Positions 22,690-33,063 of a stretch of DNA of 64,000 nt are shown here, in pieces; the first letter of the stretch is position 1; the number at the start of each line of letters is the position of its first letter. Made by a program: the position numbers and the translations under genes. The DNA lies in NCBI GenBank assembly GCA_002179805.1, contig NAVB01000045.1:22274-86273 (forward strand), read 5' to 3'. The stretch comes from Acanthamoeba lenticulata (Eukaryota; Discosea; Longamoebia; Acanthamoebidae). Below the pieces are notes generated by a model. It worked only from the letters and a program-made list of their open reading frames with translations. It was not told where the DNA came from and did not search any database.

Positions 22690-25600
22690 TCACTCGAGTT
22701 GGTCGGGGAGGTCCATGGCCATGCTGATGGCAGAGAGCTGACTGAGAGCCGACGACTCGAGGGAGCGCTTGAGCCACAACGTGGCCTTTTGCGCCAGCAA
22801 GCGCCACTCGTCGCGCTTGTTGCTAAACACGCGCTCCAGCACCGCCAGGGCCACCAACGTCGCCCACACGAGCACCGCCTTCTCCTGCTGCGACTATGAC
22901 AACGAAATGACAAGAAAAGTGCATCAGCACGAAGAAATGGAACACGTGTCAGAGTTCAGGGACGTACGTCATTCATTCTGGCAAGCAGGGCGGGCAGAGG
23001 CAAGGAGACCTTGAGGAAGCCCTCCATGGCCGCGAGGGTCCAGGTGCCGTCTGCCCGCTGCAACATCACCAGCCTTTCCAAAGTGGCACTGTCCGCGCCA
23101 GTCTTTGCTGAATCTTGCGCTGACAACGATTGTGAGGTCAATGGCGACGTTGATGACGACGATGAAGAGGACGAGGATGAAGAAGACGAGGTCTTGGGAA
23201 CAGATGACTGGTTGAATGGTGACGTAACCGCAGCCGCGAGCCCGGAAAAGAACGAGCCCAGTCCCCAATTCATGCCTTGGAAGAAGAAGGAGGCAACAAT
23301 TTGCGTCATCATCATCATCATTAGATTTGGGCCAAGTATGAACAACTGACAGGGGGAAGTCGCGTACTCTTTGCGGACTGCCTAAAGCGCGACGCCTCGA
23401 TCAACTCCGTCTGTGGAAGAGAGAATAGAGAGTCTGAGGCTGACGCCAAGCTTTTTTAATGCACAAAAGACCTTGCTGGGGAGGGGGAAGCCTGGTAGCC
23501 TCTGGCTGTGCATACCTGCGCTACCAGGGGCTCAGCCGAATCGATTCTATCCAGCATGCATGACTGCAGTTCCAACTCAGCCCCAATGGAGGCCGAGAGG
23601 GCTTTAATCTCTCGCACATGCTTTGCGATCAGATCCAAAGCGTCGTCCTGCTGCCGACACACGCTCCTGCAAATCACCGCCCCCCCCCCCAATCTGTGCG
23701 TGAGTCCACGTGGTGACGTTTGACCTCACGCACAGGACGGGCTTGAAAGGAGCCAGAGCATTGACACGCACGAGGTAGCCGTGATGCTGGGGAGGCTGTG
23801 GGTCGTGGTCGACCAGTTCCTCTTCTTGCCGGCCGCTCCGTGCTCCTCGTACTTGCGCATCGTACCTGCAATTCACGATATGTCGGCGGAACTTAACGAC
23901 TTGACACAAGGGAGTGCGCAAGGCGTCCGTAATTGATAAAAAAAGTACCGAGGGTGGCGCGATCTCGCTCCTCGACCGCCACGAAGGAGGTCTGCGAGGT
24001 GGCCAGCGAGTAGGCCAGGCCGAGCTCCTTGCAGCGCTTCGTGTCGTGGCCCTTCAAACCGCTGGCGGAAAGCGAGATTGACGATGTTCAGGAAGAAGAA
24101 GAAGAAGAAGAAGAAGCGGGCGGCAACGACCCACCTGATGCGCGAAATGGCGGCCAGCTGGTGTAGCGTGCACCCGGTGGTCGTGTGGTCGGCATCGATC
24201 AGGAGCTCAAACACCAATTCCTCGCCGGTTGGACCCACGCCCGTCAGCTCGGCCTTGACCAGCTCGTGCTCGGCCGACCACTTGCTTTGGCGCCTGGAAA
24301 ACGCGTAGAGGACCAGCCTTTCTCCTGCATGCAGGAGAGCGAGGTCAGCACAGCGGCTCACGTGAGGTTTCTATGGACTCAGGCACGCACCAGAAAAGAT
24401 GGGACGGATGGCGGACGAGGTGCAGCGCCAGTGCTTGTCTGAGCCGTCCCGCGAGAGGAGACGAAGCTTGGTGATGGTCATCGTGGGCTCGAGCGCCTTT
24501 TGCAGCTGCCGCATCACCTGCGCCTTCATACACGCCACGTCGCTCACAAACTCCATCGCGCCTCGTCCGCACAACGCCAGCTCTGTGCGATTCCCCCCAC
24601 GATAGATCGTCTCGTCAGCGACCAAGCCCTGGAAAAAAGCTGAGAAAATCGTGACTGTAGGCACCTTGAAGCATGTTCTTATCAGCCGCGTTGCCAATGG
24701 CACAGGTGAAGATCCGGGTGGTGCCGCCCTGCTCGCGGACCAGCTGGATGACTTGCTCGGCGTTATTCACTTCGCCATCGGTCAACCTGGGCGCGTGATG
24801 GGTGGGACTCAGACCAGGCCTTTTGATTCGAATCAGAGGAGGGGGGGAAGAGAGGTACAGGAAGATCTGGCGGGAGAAGCCCTTGTGCTCGGGCTGGCGG
24901 AGGATCTGCTGCAGAGGCGGGAGGAGGACAGTGCCGCCCATGTCTGCGCTCATGTCCTGGACATGTGCCTGCGCGTGCTCAAGACTGTGTTCATCGTACA
25001 ACACGCTCGTGTCGAACAGGCTCGAGAAGAGGCTGCCAAAGCTGAAGATGTTGAACCTTTGGAGGAACCGACAACAACATTGATTGGGTGGTGGTGAGCG
25101 TCAAGTGTGATTGAGGCCTTGAAGGCGGATGGGACTTACCGAACGCCTTCGGGCAAACTCCGCAGGAAGAGCTGCAGCGTCGCTTTGGCGATGTCCATCT
25201 GCGCGCCTGACATGCTTCCCGACCTGGCGTTGTTCAACAGGTTCCCAAGCTTAGTCAGGCGAAAAGGCTCGGTCTTAAACTAAACTCTGGTCAAGGCTTT
25301 ACCTGTCGACCAGAAAGATGAGCTCGGTTCGGTGCTTGATGGCATCAGGATCGACCTCCCAGCGCGGATGAAACGTCATCATGGCCGCTTGAGGATGCGT
25401 CAAGTCTGATATGGTGGTTAGTTACCTCATGTTCGTTCAGCAAGGCTTTTTCATCACCATTCAACGAATACGATGACGATGATGATCTCTTTGCGCGGCC
25501 GTAGTGCACCTTCATGTTTGTTCTGTCCGCGGCTTGGGGAAGCATAGATCTCGACCAACGCATTTGGTTCGTGAGGCGAGTGAGGGCTGACTTCGAACAC

Positions 25601-26668
25601 CACATCGTCACGCAACGGTCTCGTGGAACTCATGTACGCTTTGGCCCGACCACCATCTGTACACACAACCACCAAACCGGGTGAGCAGCCTGCGCAGAAC
25701 GCGGAGATGGTGATCATGATGGTCGAGATGGTGTGTGTGTGTGTGTGGCGCAGACCGAGAACAATTTTGCACTCGGGATGAGTCGGGCACGTCACGCTCT
25801 TGATTCCGCCAGGGCTCGTCTGGCAAATGTCGAGCGCCAGAGAGAAGTCGCTGCAGCTCGCCGGCACAAGCCCGTGGCTCATCGCAAACTGGAGGTCGCC
25901 GCTGACCAGAGGCGTGAGCTGTTGCACGCACCGCAAAGTGACTGTACACAATGACAATTCCAAAGCAACGATGATGGCCAGTCAGCCACTTGAGCACTCA
26001 ACCAATAAGTGGAGGCTTTGTAGCCGGCGGCTTACTGGTGGCGGTCTGGCCTGGCGGAAGGTTGCCAATGGACATGCGGTAGCCCACGCCCTGCACCTTC
26101 TCCACGAGATAGGCGCCGTGTCCGCTGCTAATGGCGTCATCTGCAATGCATCACGGCGCCCAGAGTCAGGTGATCACCCAAAGGACCACACCGAAATGTG
26201 CAGTGTCACATTACCGTATGTATTCATGGCGTCTTGCTTGGGCTGCACTTCAGCAACGACTCGGGTGCCGCTTATCTCGACCTCGACGCCGCACACCACC
26301 AGCGGACAGGAATACGTCGCCACGCCAGAGGTCAGGTCCTCCACGGGGAACGTGTAGATGCATTCGAGCCCTCCTGCTTCGCCGTTGTCGGCAGAGGTTG
26401 TATCGTTGTTGACAAAGACTTGAGTGATGGTGAGGCGGGCGCACAGGTCCACCAGGTCGCCCTCCACGCTCAGTCGCGCCAGAGGCAGCCCATCGGCCCG
26501 CCCCTTGGCGAGCAGATTGAGTGGAGTCTTTGGTTGATAGGGCCGAAACAGAGACTGCTGCTGTTGAGAAAGAGCGTCTTCCCCAAGGGGCAGGCCCGCG
26601 CTGGGGGTAGGGGCAGAGGATGACGTGAGGGGGCTAATGCCAGCAGGTGCAGAGGTCACGTTGCCCAT
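22690..26668 (-). CDS. VIT and von Willebrand factor A domain protein
   Basis: Related to the inter-alpha-trypsin inhibitor heavy chain, PARP4 and VWA5 group. The start ATG gives MGNVTS, a good N-myristoylation consensus (Gly2, Ser6). The VIT domain (about residues 50-250) shows ARLTITQVFVNN, YTFPVEDLTSGVATY and EVQPKQDAMNTY, then VEKVQGVGYRMSIGNLPPGQ. The vWA domain has LIFLVDR joined across an intron to SGSMSGAQMDIAK, giving the MIDAS DxSxS. It continues to GGTVLLPPLQQIL, LTDGEVNN and TRIFTCAIG. A beta-rich region and a Ser-rich linker (about 23130-23230) follow, then a helical C-terminus (GTWTLAAMEGFLKV). About ten introns interrupt the gene. Likely cytosolic or membrane-attached; its ligand is unknown. 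Confidence 0.8.
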
Positions 26669-26805
26669 TCTTGCTGGCAAAGAAGATCTGAGCCTTACCT
26701 TCGCGTTGCCTTTCAGTTCTGTGCGGCACCGCCACGTTGTAGCTCTCCTCTTCCTGGATGTGGTTTAACATAAAATGCCTTGAATTTTTTTCGACGATTT
26801 GTTTT

Positions 26806-28511
26806 TTATTTCTGTGCCTGAATGTCGTCCGATGGGTGGGATGGCGGCGCAAGTTCGATGGTGACCTCACGTAGCGTGGGCATGTGCTGCAGCACTTCGC
26901 TCCGCACGCGCTCTTGGATGGCCAGTGCTTCGTCGACGTCGCGTGCGCTCGCACTCAACAAGACTCGAATATCAGCCACGCTGTAGGGACCCATGCGCCG
27001 AACGCGCACGCCACTACACTCCTGAACCCCGGGGACTCGATGCACCAGGTACCGCACGTCGGCCACATCGTCTTGGTTGCCCTTGGCGGCGTCGGTGAGC
27101 TCAGCCACGCTCTGCCGCACCATGGTCCACCCCATCCGTACCTGGAGGGCCAATCTCTGGTCAAGTGGCTGCTCGGCGAGCGAGACAAAGGCGAGAGAGA
27201 AGAGAGAAGAAGGGAAGAGAGGAGAATGCCAAGCGCGTACGATCATGGCCGACACGGCGGCAGCAGCCACGGGATCCCAGTAAGGCGATTGGCCTGCTTG
27301 GGCTGCTGCAATGCCAAACAGGGCGATGATCGACGACAGGGCGTCCGATCGATGATGCCACGCGTTGGCCTTGAGCAAGCTGGAGTTGGCTCGCCGCGCC
27401 ACCACCATAGTCACTTGATACAGCACCTGAGGAACCGCGCGCATCAGGATCGAGCCTCAAGCGCCAGCTCCGGGCACGCGGGCATAGGACAAGTCGGGAC
27501 GGACCTCCTTTGTGAGAATGGAGCCAATGGCGCCATAGAGCGCAAGATCGGTCGGGATGGCTCGCTCGTGCCCGGCGAGGACCTACAATGGGCGGACTGG
27601 CATCAGCTGGCTGGGTGTAGTGTTGGATGGGACTTGGGGGGAGGGAGGGGGGGCAACAATAAGAACAATACAAGACCTCGTCGACGGCGTGGTAGGCAAT
27701 GCCAAAGCCGGAGGAGATGAGCGAACACGCCACGAGGAACGTGCCCACGGTCTCGAACTTGCCCCGCCCGTATGGATAGGCCTGCAGTCCCGCCCCGACC
27801 ACGTGTGGGGTTGAGCGCCACTGCCACTAATGAAAGCCTCGGCGAGCCGTACGGGCGAATGCGGGCGAGCACTCATGTGGATGGCCCATAGTGTCACGCC
27901 GTCGGAGAGGCCATCCGAAAGGGTGTGCAGCGCGTCTGCCAACATCGCCTCTGAGCCGCCATACTTGATTCCCCCCGCCCCACAAGCTGACGTCAGGATT
28001 GAAGCTTCAGAAGCAACAACTTCTTGTTGGGAGAGGCTTGTAAACGTACATGTGCGGCCGCAGCTTTCGCTAGGAACAGCGCGATGTTGGCTCCCAAGCC
28101 TGCCCACGTCACCACGCGCGACAGACGCTGGGACTCGAGCGCCTCTTGGCTTCGCTCCTCCAGACGGCGCTTTTCTACTTGTCCCACCGCGGTGCTGCCT
28201 GCGTGGTCGTGCGCCTCTTCTTCTTTGTCCTCATGCCGGGCGTGCTTGCCCTTGCGCCACCACCGGCGAAGGAAAGCTAAAGGATTGTCACCGTGGCCGC
28301 CATGGTGGTGGTGTCCGTGCCCAGCGTGGTGCCGCTGGGCAAGGAGGGGGGCTGCGCTGGTGTGGGGCAACAGAAGGGCCAACGAAGCCCCTTTGCACGT
28401 AGCGCTTCTTGCACCTGCCCATGGTGCAGTGCACAGCACACGTCGAGTGCCTTGTTGGGCAGAAGAGGGGGATGCCCGCAGTACGCCCGGGCGCACCAAG
28501 AGCCTTCGCAT
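26806..28511 (-). CDS. Cation diffusion facilitator (zinc-type) transporter, probably mitochondrial
   Basis: Six-TM metal/proton antiporter of the CDF (SLC30) family. The Arg-rich, acid-free start MRRLLVRPGVLR looks like a mitochondrial presequence. A His-rich stretch (HHAGHGHHHHGGHGD, about residues 68-82) follows. TM helices include TWAGLGANIALFLAKAAAA and TFLVACSLISSGFGIAYHAV. The metal-site motifs HxxxD are present in TM2 (ALHTLSDGLSD) and TM5 (AWHHRSDALSS), so the four site-A ligands look intact, and AYPYGRGKFETVG is the expected loop after TM2. The C-terminal cytosolic domain (VRYLVHRVPGVQECSGVRVRRMG...) is the usual ferredoxin-like fold. Several introns. An ATG upstream of 28511 is not supported. 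Substrate (zinc or another divalent metal) is inferred from the motifs. Confidence 0.82.
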
Positions 28512-28916
28512 TTTTATTCTGCAACTGCTGCTCTCCTGCAAGAAAAAAGGCAGGCAAGAAAGAAAAAATAAATTAAAATTTAAGTGCTAGAAAATGATGA
28601 ATGCTGAGTGAGCCTCCTCGACGGCAGCCTCTCTGCTCCAAATAGATAAACCGAAATGCACGCCAGCAGCGCTTATTGCGGCTCACACCTAGGAGAGACG
28701 GCACGTCGATGGTGATGTACATCTTTGTGCTGATGACGCATACGGGAATTCCCGCTAGCCATGTTGTGGGCCCCAGGCTTGGGCGAAACCTCACCTAGGT
28801 GAGGTAAATCCCGAATAGAGCTTGAGATCCGGCTCTCGATCAACAGACCATACAAGGAGAAAAACAGTGGAGCCTCGGGGATCTAGATTTTAATATGAAG
28901 CTTTATCGGCCGTTGG
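28512..28916. other. Intergenic with perfect CCTCACCTAGGTGAGG palindrome
   Basis: No ORF with protein character. A perfect 16-base palindrome, CCTCACCTAGGTGAGG, lies at 28789-28804, and CACCTAGG recurs at about 28687. The stretch 28620-28860 is GC-balanced and unlike the AT-rich 3' flanks on either side, so it may hold a non-coding RNA or the promoter of the CDF gene. Confidence 0.4.
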
Positions 28917-31441
28917 CTAATTCAAAATAAAGTCCAGGCGGGACTTCTTGCGCTTGGGATCTCCGCTGCTGTGTCCTTGGGACTCCTTCGGTGGGGACGT
29001 GCGGTAGGTGTCCGTGTAGTCGTGGGGCTCGTCCTTGATGGGCGGCTGCGGCTTGTCGTCATCGTCGCCACCGTCCTCGTCGCTACTGCTGGCGGCGGGC
29101 TGGCGCCGGCCGCGGGACGACTGGCGCGATTGCTCCTTCTCGTCGCGCCACCGCTTGTGGCTGCTCGTCGTCCGCTGCTGCTGCTGGGCGGGGAAGTCGC
29201 TCTCCTCGCTGCTCGCGGCGCTGAAGGCCGGGAGCGAGTGGCGCGAGAAGAGCGGCAAGGACGAGGCTGACGTCGCCGTGGCGGTCGTCGTGGTCGACGT
29301 CGCGGTGAAGACCAGCGGGGACGAGGCCGAGAGAGGCGGCACGCTGTAGGACGATGTCCCAGACGAGGAGGGCGTGATTGTCGATGACGAAACGGCAACA
29401 GACGGGGCCAGCGGCGCCAGTGCGTGGTAGGCCGACGACGAGGAAGAAGACGAGGCCATCACCGGCTGGTGCTGGAACTGGAGCTGATGCTGGTGGCTCA
29501 GGTAATGCTGGTGGTGGTGGGCCGCGGCGAGCGCCATGGCCGAGTGGGGCAGCGCAGCGGCGGCCATGAGCGGGTAGAGGTAGTCGACCATGCCGCCGGC
29601 CCGCGCGGCCTCATAGCCGTGCATTCCGGCCGGCATCTGCAGCGCGGCGGCCGCAGCGGCGATCGACGCAGCGGCGGCCGGGTCCTGCGCCATCAGGTGG
29701 TGATAATAGGCGTAGGGGCTCGGTTGTTGCTGCTGTTGTTGCTGCTGTTGCTGTTGCCACTGCTCGAGCTTGAATGAGGGCAGCGGAGTGAGATTCCTCA
29801 TCGACGATGAAGAAGACGACGAAGACGAGGCCTTGCGCTCCTCCTTGATGCGCCGCAGGCTGGCATCGGCCAAGTCGCGGAAGTGGTCGGTCTCGTGGGG
29901 ACGCTGGCTCAGCGAGGACCAGGTGGACGACGATGATGATGCCGACGGCGAGGTCAGTGAGGGCGAGTGGAAGGTGGGCGTGCTCGGCAGGGCCGACGAC
30001 GATGCCGCCGAAAAGCTGCTAAACATCGACCGTGACGGCGACGCCGGCGAACGTGCACGGGAGGCCTTGGGCCGATAGGGCAGCTGCCCTTCGTCGGAGC
30101 TGAACAGGCGGTCGCCCTCGACAGGCTCCGCCGACATAGTCGCTTCTTGCTCCCGCTGAAGCGACGCCGTGCGCCGACGGCGACGGCCGCCAGAGGACGA
30201 GGCGGCCACGTTCTCATGCGTGAAGCTCGACATCATGGCCGAGCTTCCGGCCGTGGAAAACATCGAGGCCGGGGACGAGGCCGACAGCGACGCCGGCGGG
30301 CCGGTCAACGGCGGAGACGACTCCCCATGTTGTTGCTGCTGCTGCGGCACGGTGGTCCAGCGCCTGGACGAGGCCGGGGCCGATGTCGAAGTGAGGTTGT
30401 AGTAGTACATGGCCTGTTCATTGTTCCGGATGAGCCTACGGGTCTCCACGCCGGGGAAGACCTGTCAGGGCGTGGCGGGCACAAGGCCCAGCGGAAAGTG
30501 TCAGAGAGTTGTGGTCTCCAAGTCGGGGATGATCCAAACACACGCACATTTGGGGGAGGCACAACACAACAACCCGGAGTCACACATCGTCTTCCAGGAG
30601 GAAATTTCCTTATTGTCCGATAACCACTTTCGGACAATCGAGATCGAAACGCTCTGGATTGGCGCAATTTTAAAAAGTCGGATACCAGGTGGTTTCCGGT
30701 TCCGCCAAATAGAGAGTGACCGCCCAGCAACGACGAAAAGCGACAAAACACGCAGTTTGGGGGCGCTTTGGGGGAGGAGGAGATGAATGTGTTGGCCTTG
30801 GTGTGGCGAGGAGGAGAGAGGCACCTTCTTGAGAAACTTGCCAAAGGAGGCTGGGGTTGTGGATTCGTAGTGGTTGGTTTTACAAAAGTCGGCGTAGGCG
30901 CCAAAGACCTCTCGCTTTGGCACAAAGTAGCCCTTCTTCTCGCGGAAGGCGCTCAGGAGCCTGTGGATGTCACGTTGTGTGGATGTTGCGTCAGACCAGG
31001 ATGTACTTCTGGTCGAGTCACAAGAAGACGCTGCCTTTGACTGAACAACAACAACAACAGACACCAAAGAACGACGCCAAAGAACGAAGAAGACGAAGGG
31101 ATGAAGAACAATATCAACTTGAGGATGACAGTCCTAGATCACCGGATCAGCTTAGCCTGGCTGTATGTTAATGGAAGTAGAGGATAATTGGCGCCTCACC
31201 GGGTGGGCAAACTAAGAACGGTCGGGCAGTAAAAACTTGAACAGAAAAGGGGACAGATGATGTATCCGTACTCGGGCTTTACGTCCTCGACAGAAAAGCC
31301 TCGACACCAACAACAGACAACAGCTACCCACCAGACACACATCAAACAAAAAGGTGTGTCTGTTGATTGAAGGAAAAAGTACCAGTCTCGGATGTCGGGC
31401 AAGGCCTCTTCCTTGCTCTTGATGAAGATAGGCGCCAACAT
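28917..31441 (-). CDS. RFX-type winged-helix transcription factor
   Basis: The DNA-binding domain is split by an intron. The exon at about 30960-30825 encodes LLSAFREKKGYFVPKREVFGAY followed by TPASFGKFLKK. The next exon (30461 down) gives VFPGVETRRLIRNNEQAMYYYN. The core SFGKxxKxVFPGVETRRL...YYYN is that of RFX/ARID2-type domains, which bind X-box DNA with a winged helix. The rest (to 28917, about 500 residues) is low complexity: poly-Ser, poly-Gln, Ala/His runs and an acidic patch ending near a basic PKRKKSR signal, as in many amoebal nuclear factors. No RFX dimerisation domain is visible. The upstream exon starting at ATG 31441 (MLAPIFIKSKEEALPDIRDW) is probable, and exons between it and 30960 are unresolved. 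Confidence 0.68.
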
Positions 31442-32304
31442 GATGACGCGGGCTGAGCGAGATTGCTAACAAAGGGGGTTTTGCTGGTGATGACACAGCT
31501 GTGGCTGTGTCTAACTTGGGCGTGCCTCTCTATCGGAGGTTGGGTGGTGGTCTGGTTTTTGTGCGCTCGGCGGGAAAGAAGGAAAGGGAGTGAGTCTAGC
31601 AAGCGGTTGTGCTGACGGGTTATGTAGCAGGACGACTGGCAGCCTTCACCCCCAATGGTCGGTCTGGTGTGTGGGAGGGCCTTGCAGCAAGGCAGGGTGC
31701 CCGAGCCTACACGTGTGACCAGCGTTGTCGTCGGGGATTTCCGTGTCGGCTACCGTGCAGCGCGGCAAAAGATATGTTATACGAAATCTCAGCGGTTAAT
31801 GTAGGTCATCGTATTTCCCACTGGTCAGCCATCTCCGCGCCGCATTAGCTTCGGAACTAGCCCAGTTACAGCCAATGAGCGGTGGCCTGTGCTGCCTTGG
31901 GACAGCTTTTAAAGACGCTACGTGGGGTCTTGACTGGCTACTCGCAGAAACGACAAGCCTGATGTGCCCGCCTATGCCTGCGCACCTTTGATAAAGCTTG
32001 AACGCTCACCCAATGGCTCGCCGTTTCGACTGGCCCGAGGCCAAGATACCATCGCTGATTACGACGAGGCCGTTCAAAGAAGTGCTCTGTCAGCCTTGTG
32101 CTACGGCGACCCTGCTGGGCGTGTTGGCAAAAGGCAACAACATAGGAAGCCTAACTGAAAAACCTTGTCCTTTCATGGTCATCTCACACACATGTTCTTC
32201 TTGTTGTTTTCGCCAATTCAGGAGAGAAGGCTTGACCCAAAAAACCAACTCGGCTCCCGCTCATCACTTGAGCCACAAGAGACCACAACCAAGAGATCTC
32301 GCTT
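31442..32304. other. Intergenic, no supported gene
   Basis: Several short ORFs exist here, the best at 32012-32170 on the plus strand (MARRFDWPEAKIPSLITT...), but none has a recognisable domain, splice structure or length to support it. The part next to 31441 should contain the RFX gene promoter. Confidence 0.35.
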
Positions 32305-32955
32305 CTATTCACCCAGCTTCCACTTGCCCTCCACGGCACCCCAGGTACGGTCCTCGTTGAACTGCTTGATGCGGCGCCGGTTCATCTTCTTCCAGAACAG
32401 CGGTCCAGAAAGCGGATGAAGGTGCTTAGGGCTCTTCAGCTCTGGACGCAACGCACCACAACCACGCAACAAAGGGTGAGAAAGGAAGCGTAGACAGCCT
32501 CAGCTTCGCCCGGCGCCATTGTTGGCGCTGGAGCGGAAAAACTGAGGCGGGAGATAGCGGTCACGAACCGACTTCCGTCTTCCACACCCAGTCCGGGACG
32601 TCGTCCCACGTCGGCACCGTCAGGCCGTATGCCTCCAGCATTTCGTCAACAAATTCATCGCCCTTATCTGAAAATCAAATAAATCAATTGAAAGGAGATT
32701 TAAGCAGTTGCATTTACAATATGATACAATATGAAGAATGATAAAATGTGCGATGATTGGCCATGAAGTTCTTGAAGGGGAAGACGCACATTCTCTCTTG
32801 GGCCGTTCAGCGGCAGCAGCACCACCCTTGCCGGGCTTGGCGTAAGCCCTCCTCTGTTCTTGCGGCAGAAGAACGCTAGCCTGGACCGCGGAGGTCGAAC
32901 TTCGCGCCAGAAGCGAGCGGCCAGCAGTCGCCTGCACCGCCCTTCGCTGCATCAT
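32305..32955 (-). CDS. Mitochondrial ribosomal protein mL54-like
   Basis: Small mitochondrial protein in three exons. The N-terminus (ATG 32955) is Arg/Ser/Ala-rich without acids (MMQRRAVQATAGRSLLARSS), ending near RRAYAKPG, a typical presequence and cleavage region. The second exon (32669 down) encodes GLTVPTWDDVPDWVWKTE. The third encodes LHPLSGPLFWKKMNRRRIKQFNED and ends at TAG 32305-32307. The pattern 'PxWVW ... LxPxxxxFWKKxNRxRIK' resembles mL54 (yeast MRPL37, human MRPL54), a large-subunit mitoribosome protein. Length of about 120 residues fits. It is divergently arranged with UBA5, 108 bp apart. The family call rests on this short pattern only. Confidence 0.5.
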
Positions 32956-33063
32956 TGATGAGACAAGATTGTTTTCCCGACTCTACTTTTCTTTCAGCTT
33001 TTCACTTGACAACTCGTTATTTCTTTTACCTGTTCTGGTTCGTTGTTCTTCTGCCACCAAGTC
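32956..33063. promoter_or_regulatory. Short bidirectional promoter, mL54-like / UBA5
   Basis: Only 108 bases separate two divergent start codons. The interval is pyrimidine-rich on the plus strand. It must contain both transcription starts unless they lie within coding exons. No TATA box was seen. Confidence 0.5.

Noticed and set aside
28590..28740. Box C/D snoRNA (ATGATGA near 28594, CTGA near 28604 and 28728)
   Set aside because: Box spacing is wrong and there is no terminal stem; such short boxes occur by chance.
31609..32419. Small plus-strand ORFs between the RFX and mL54-like genes
   Set aside because: They lack domains or supported splicing, and overlap the 3' end of the minus-strand gene.
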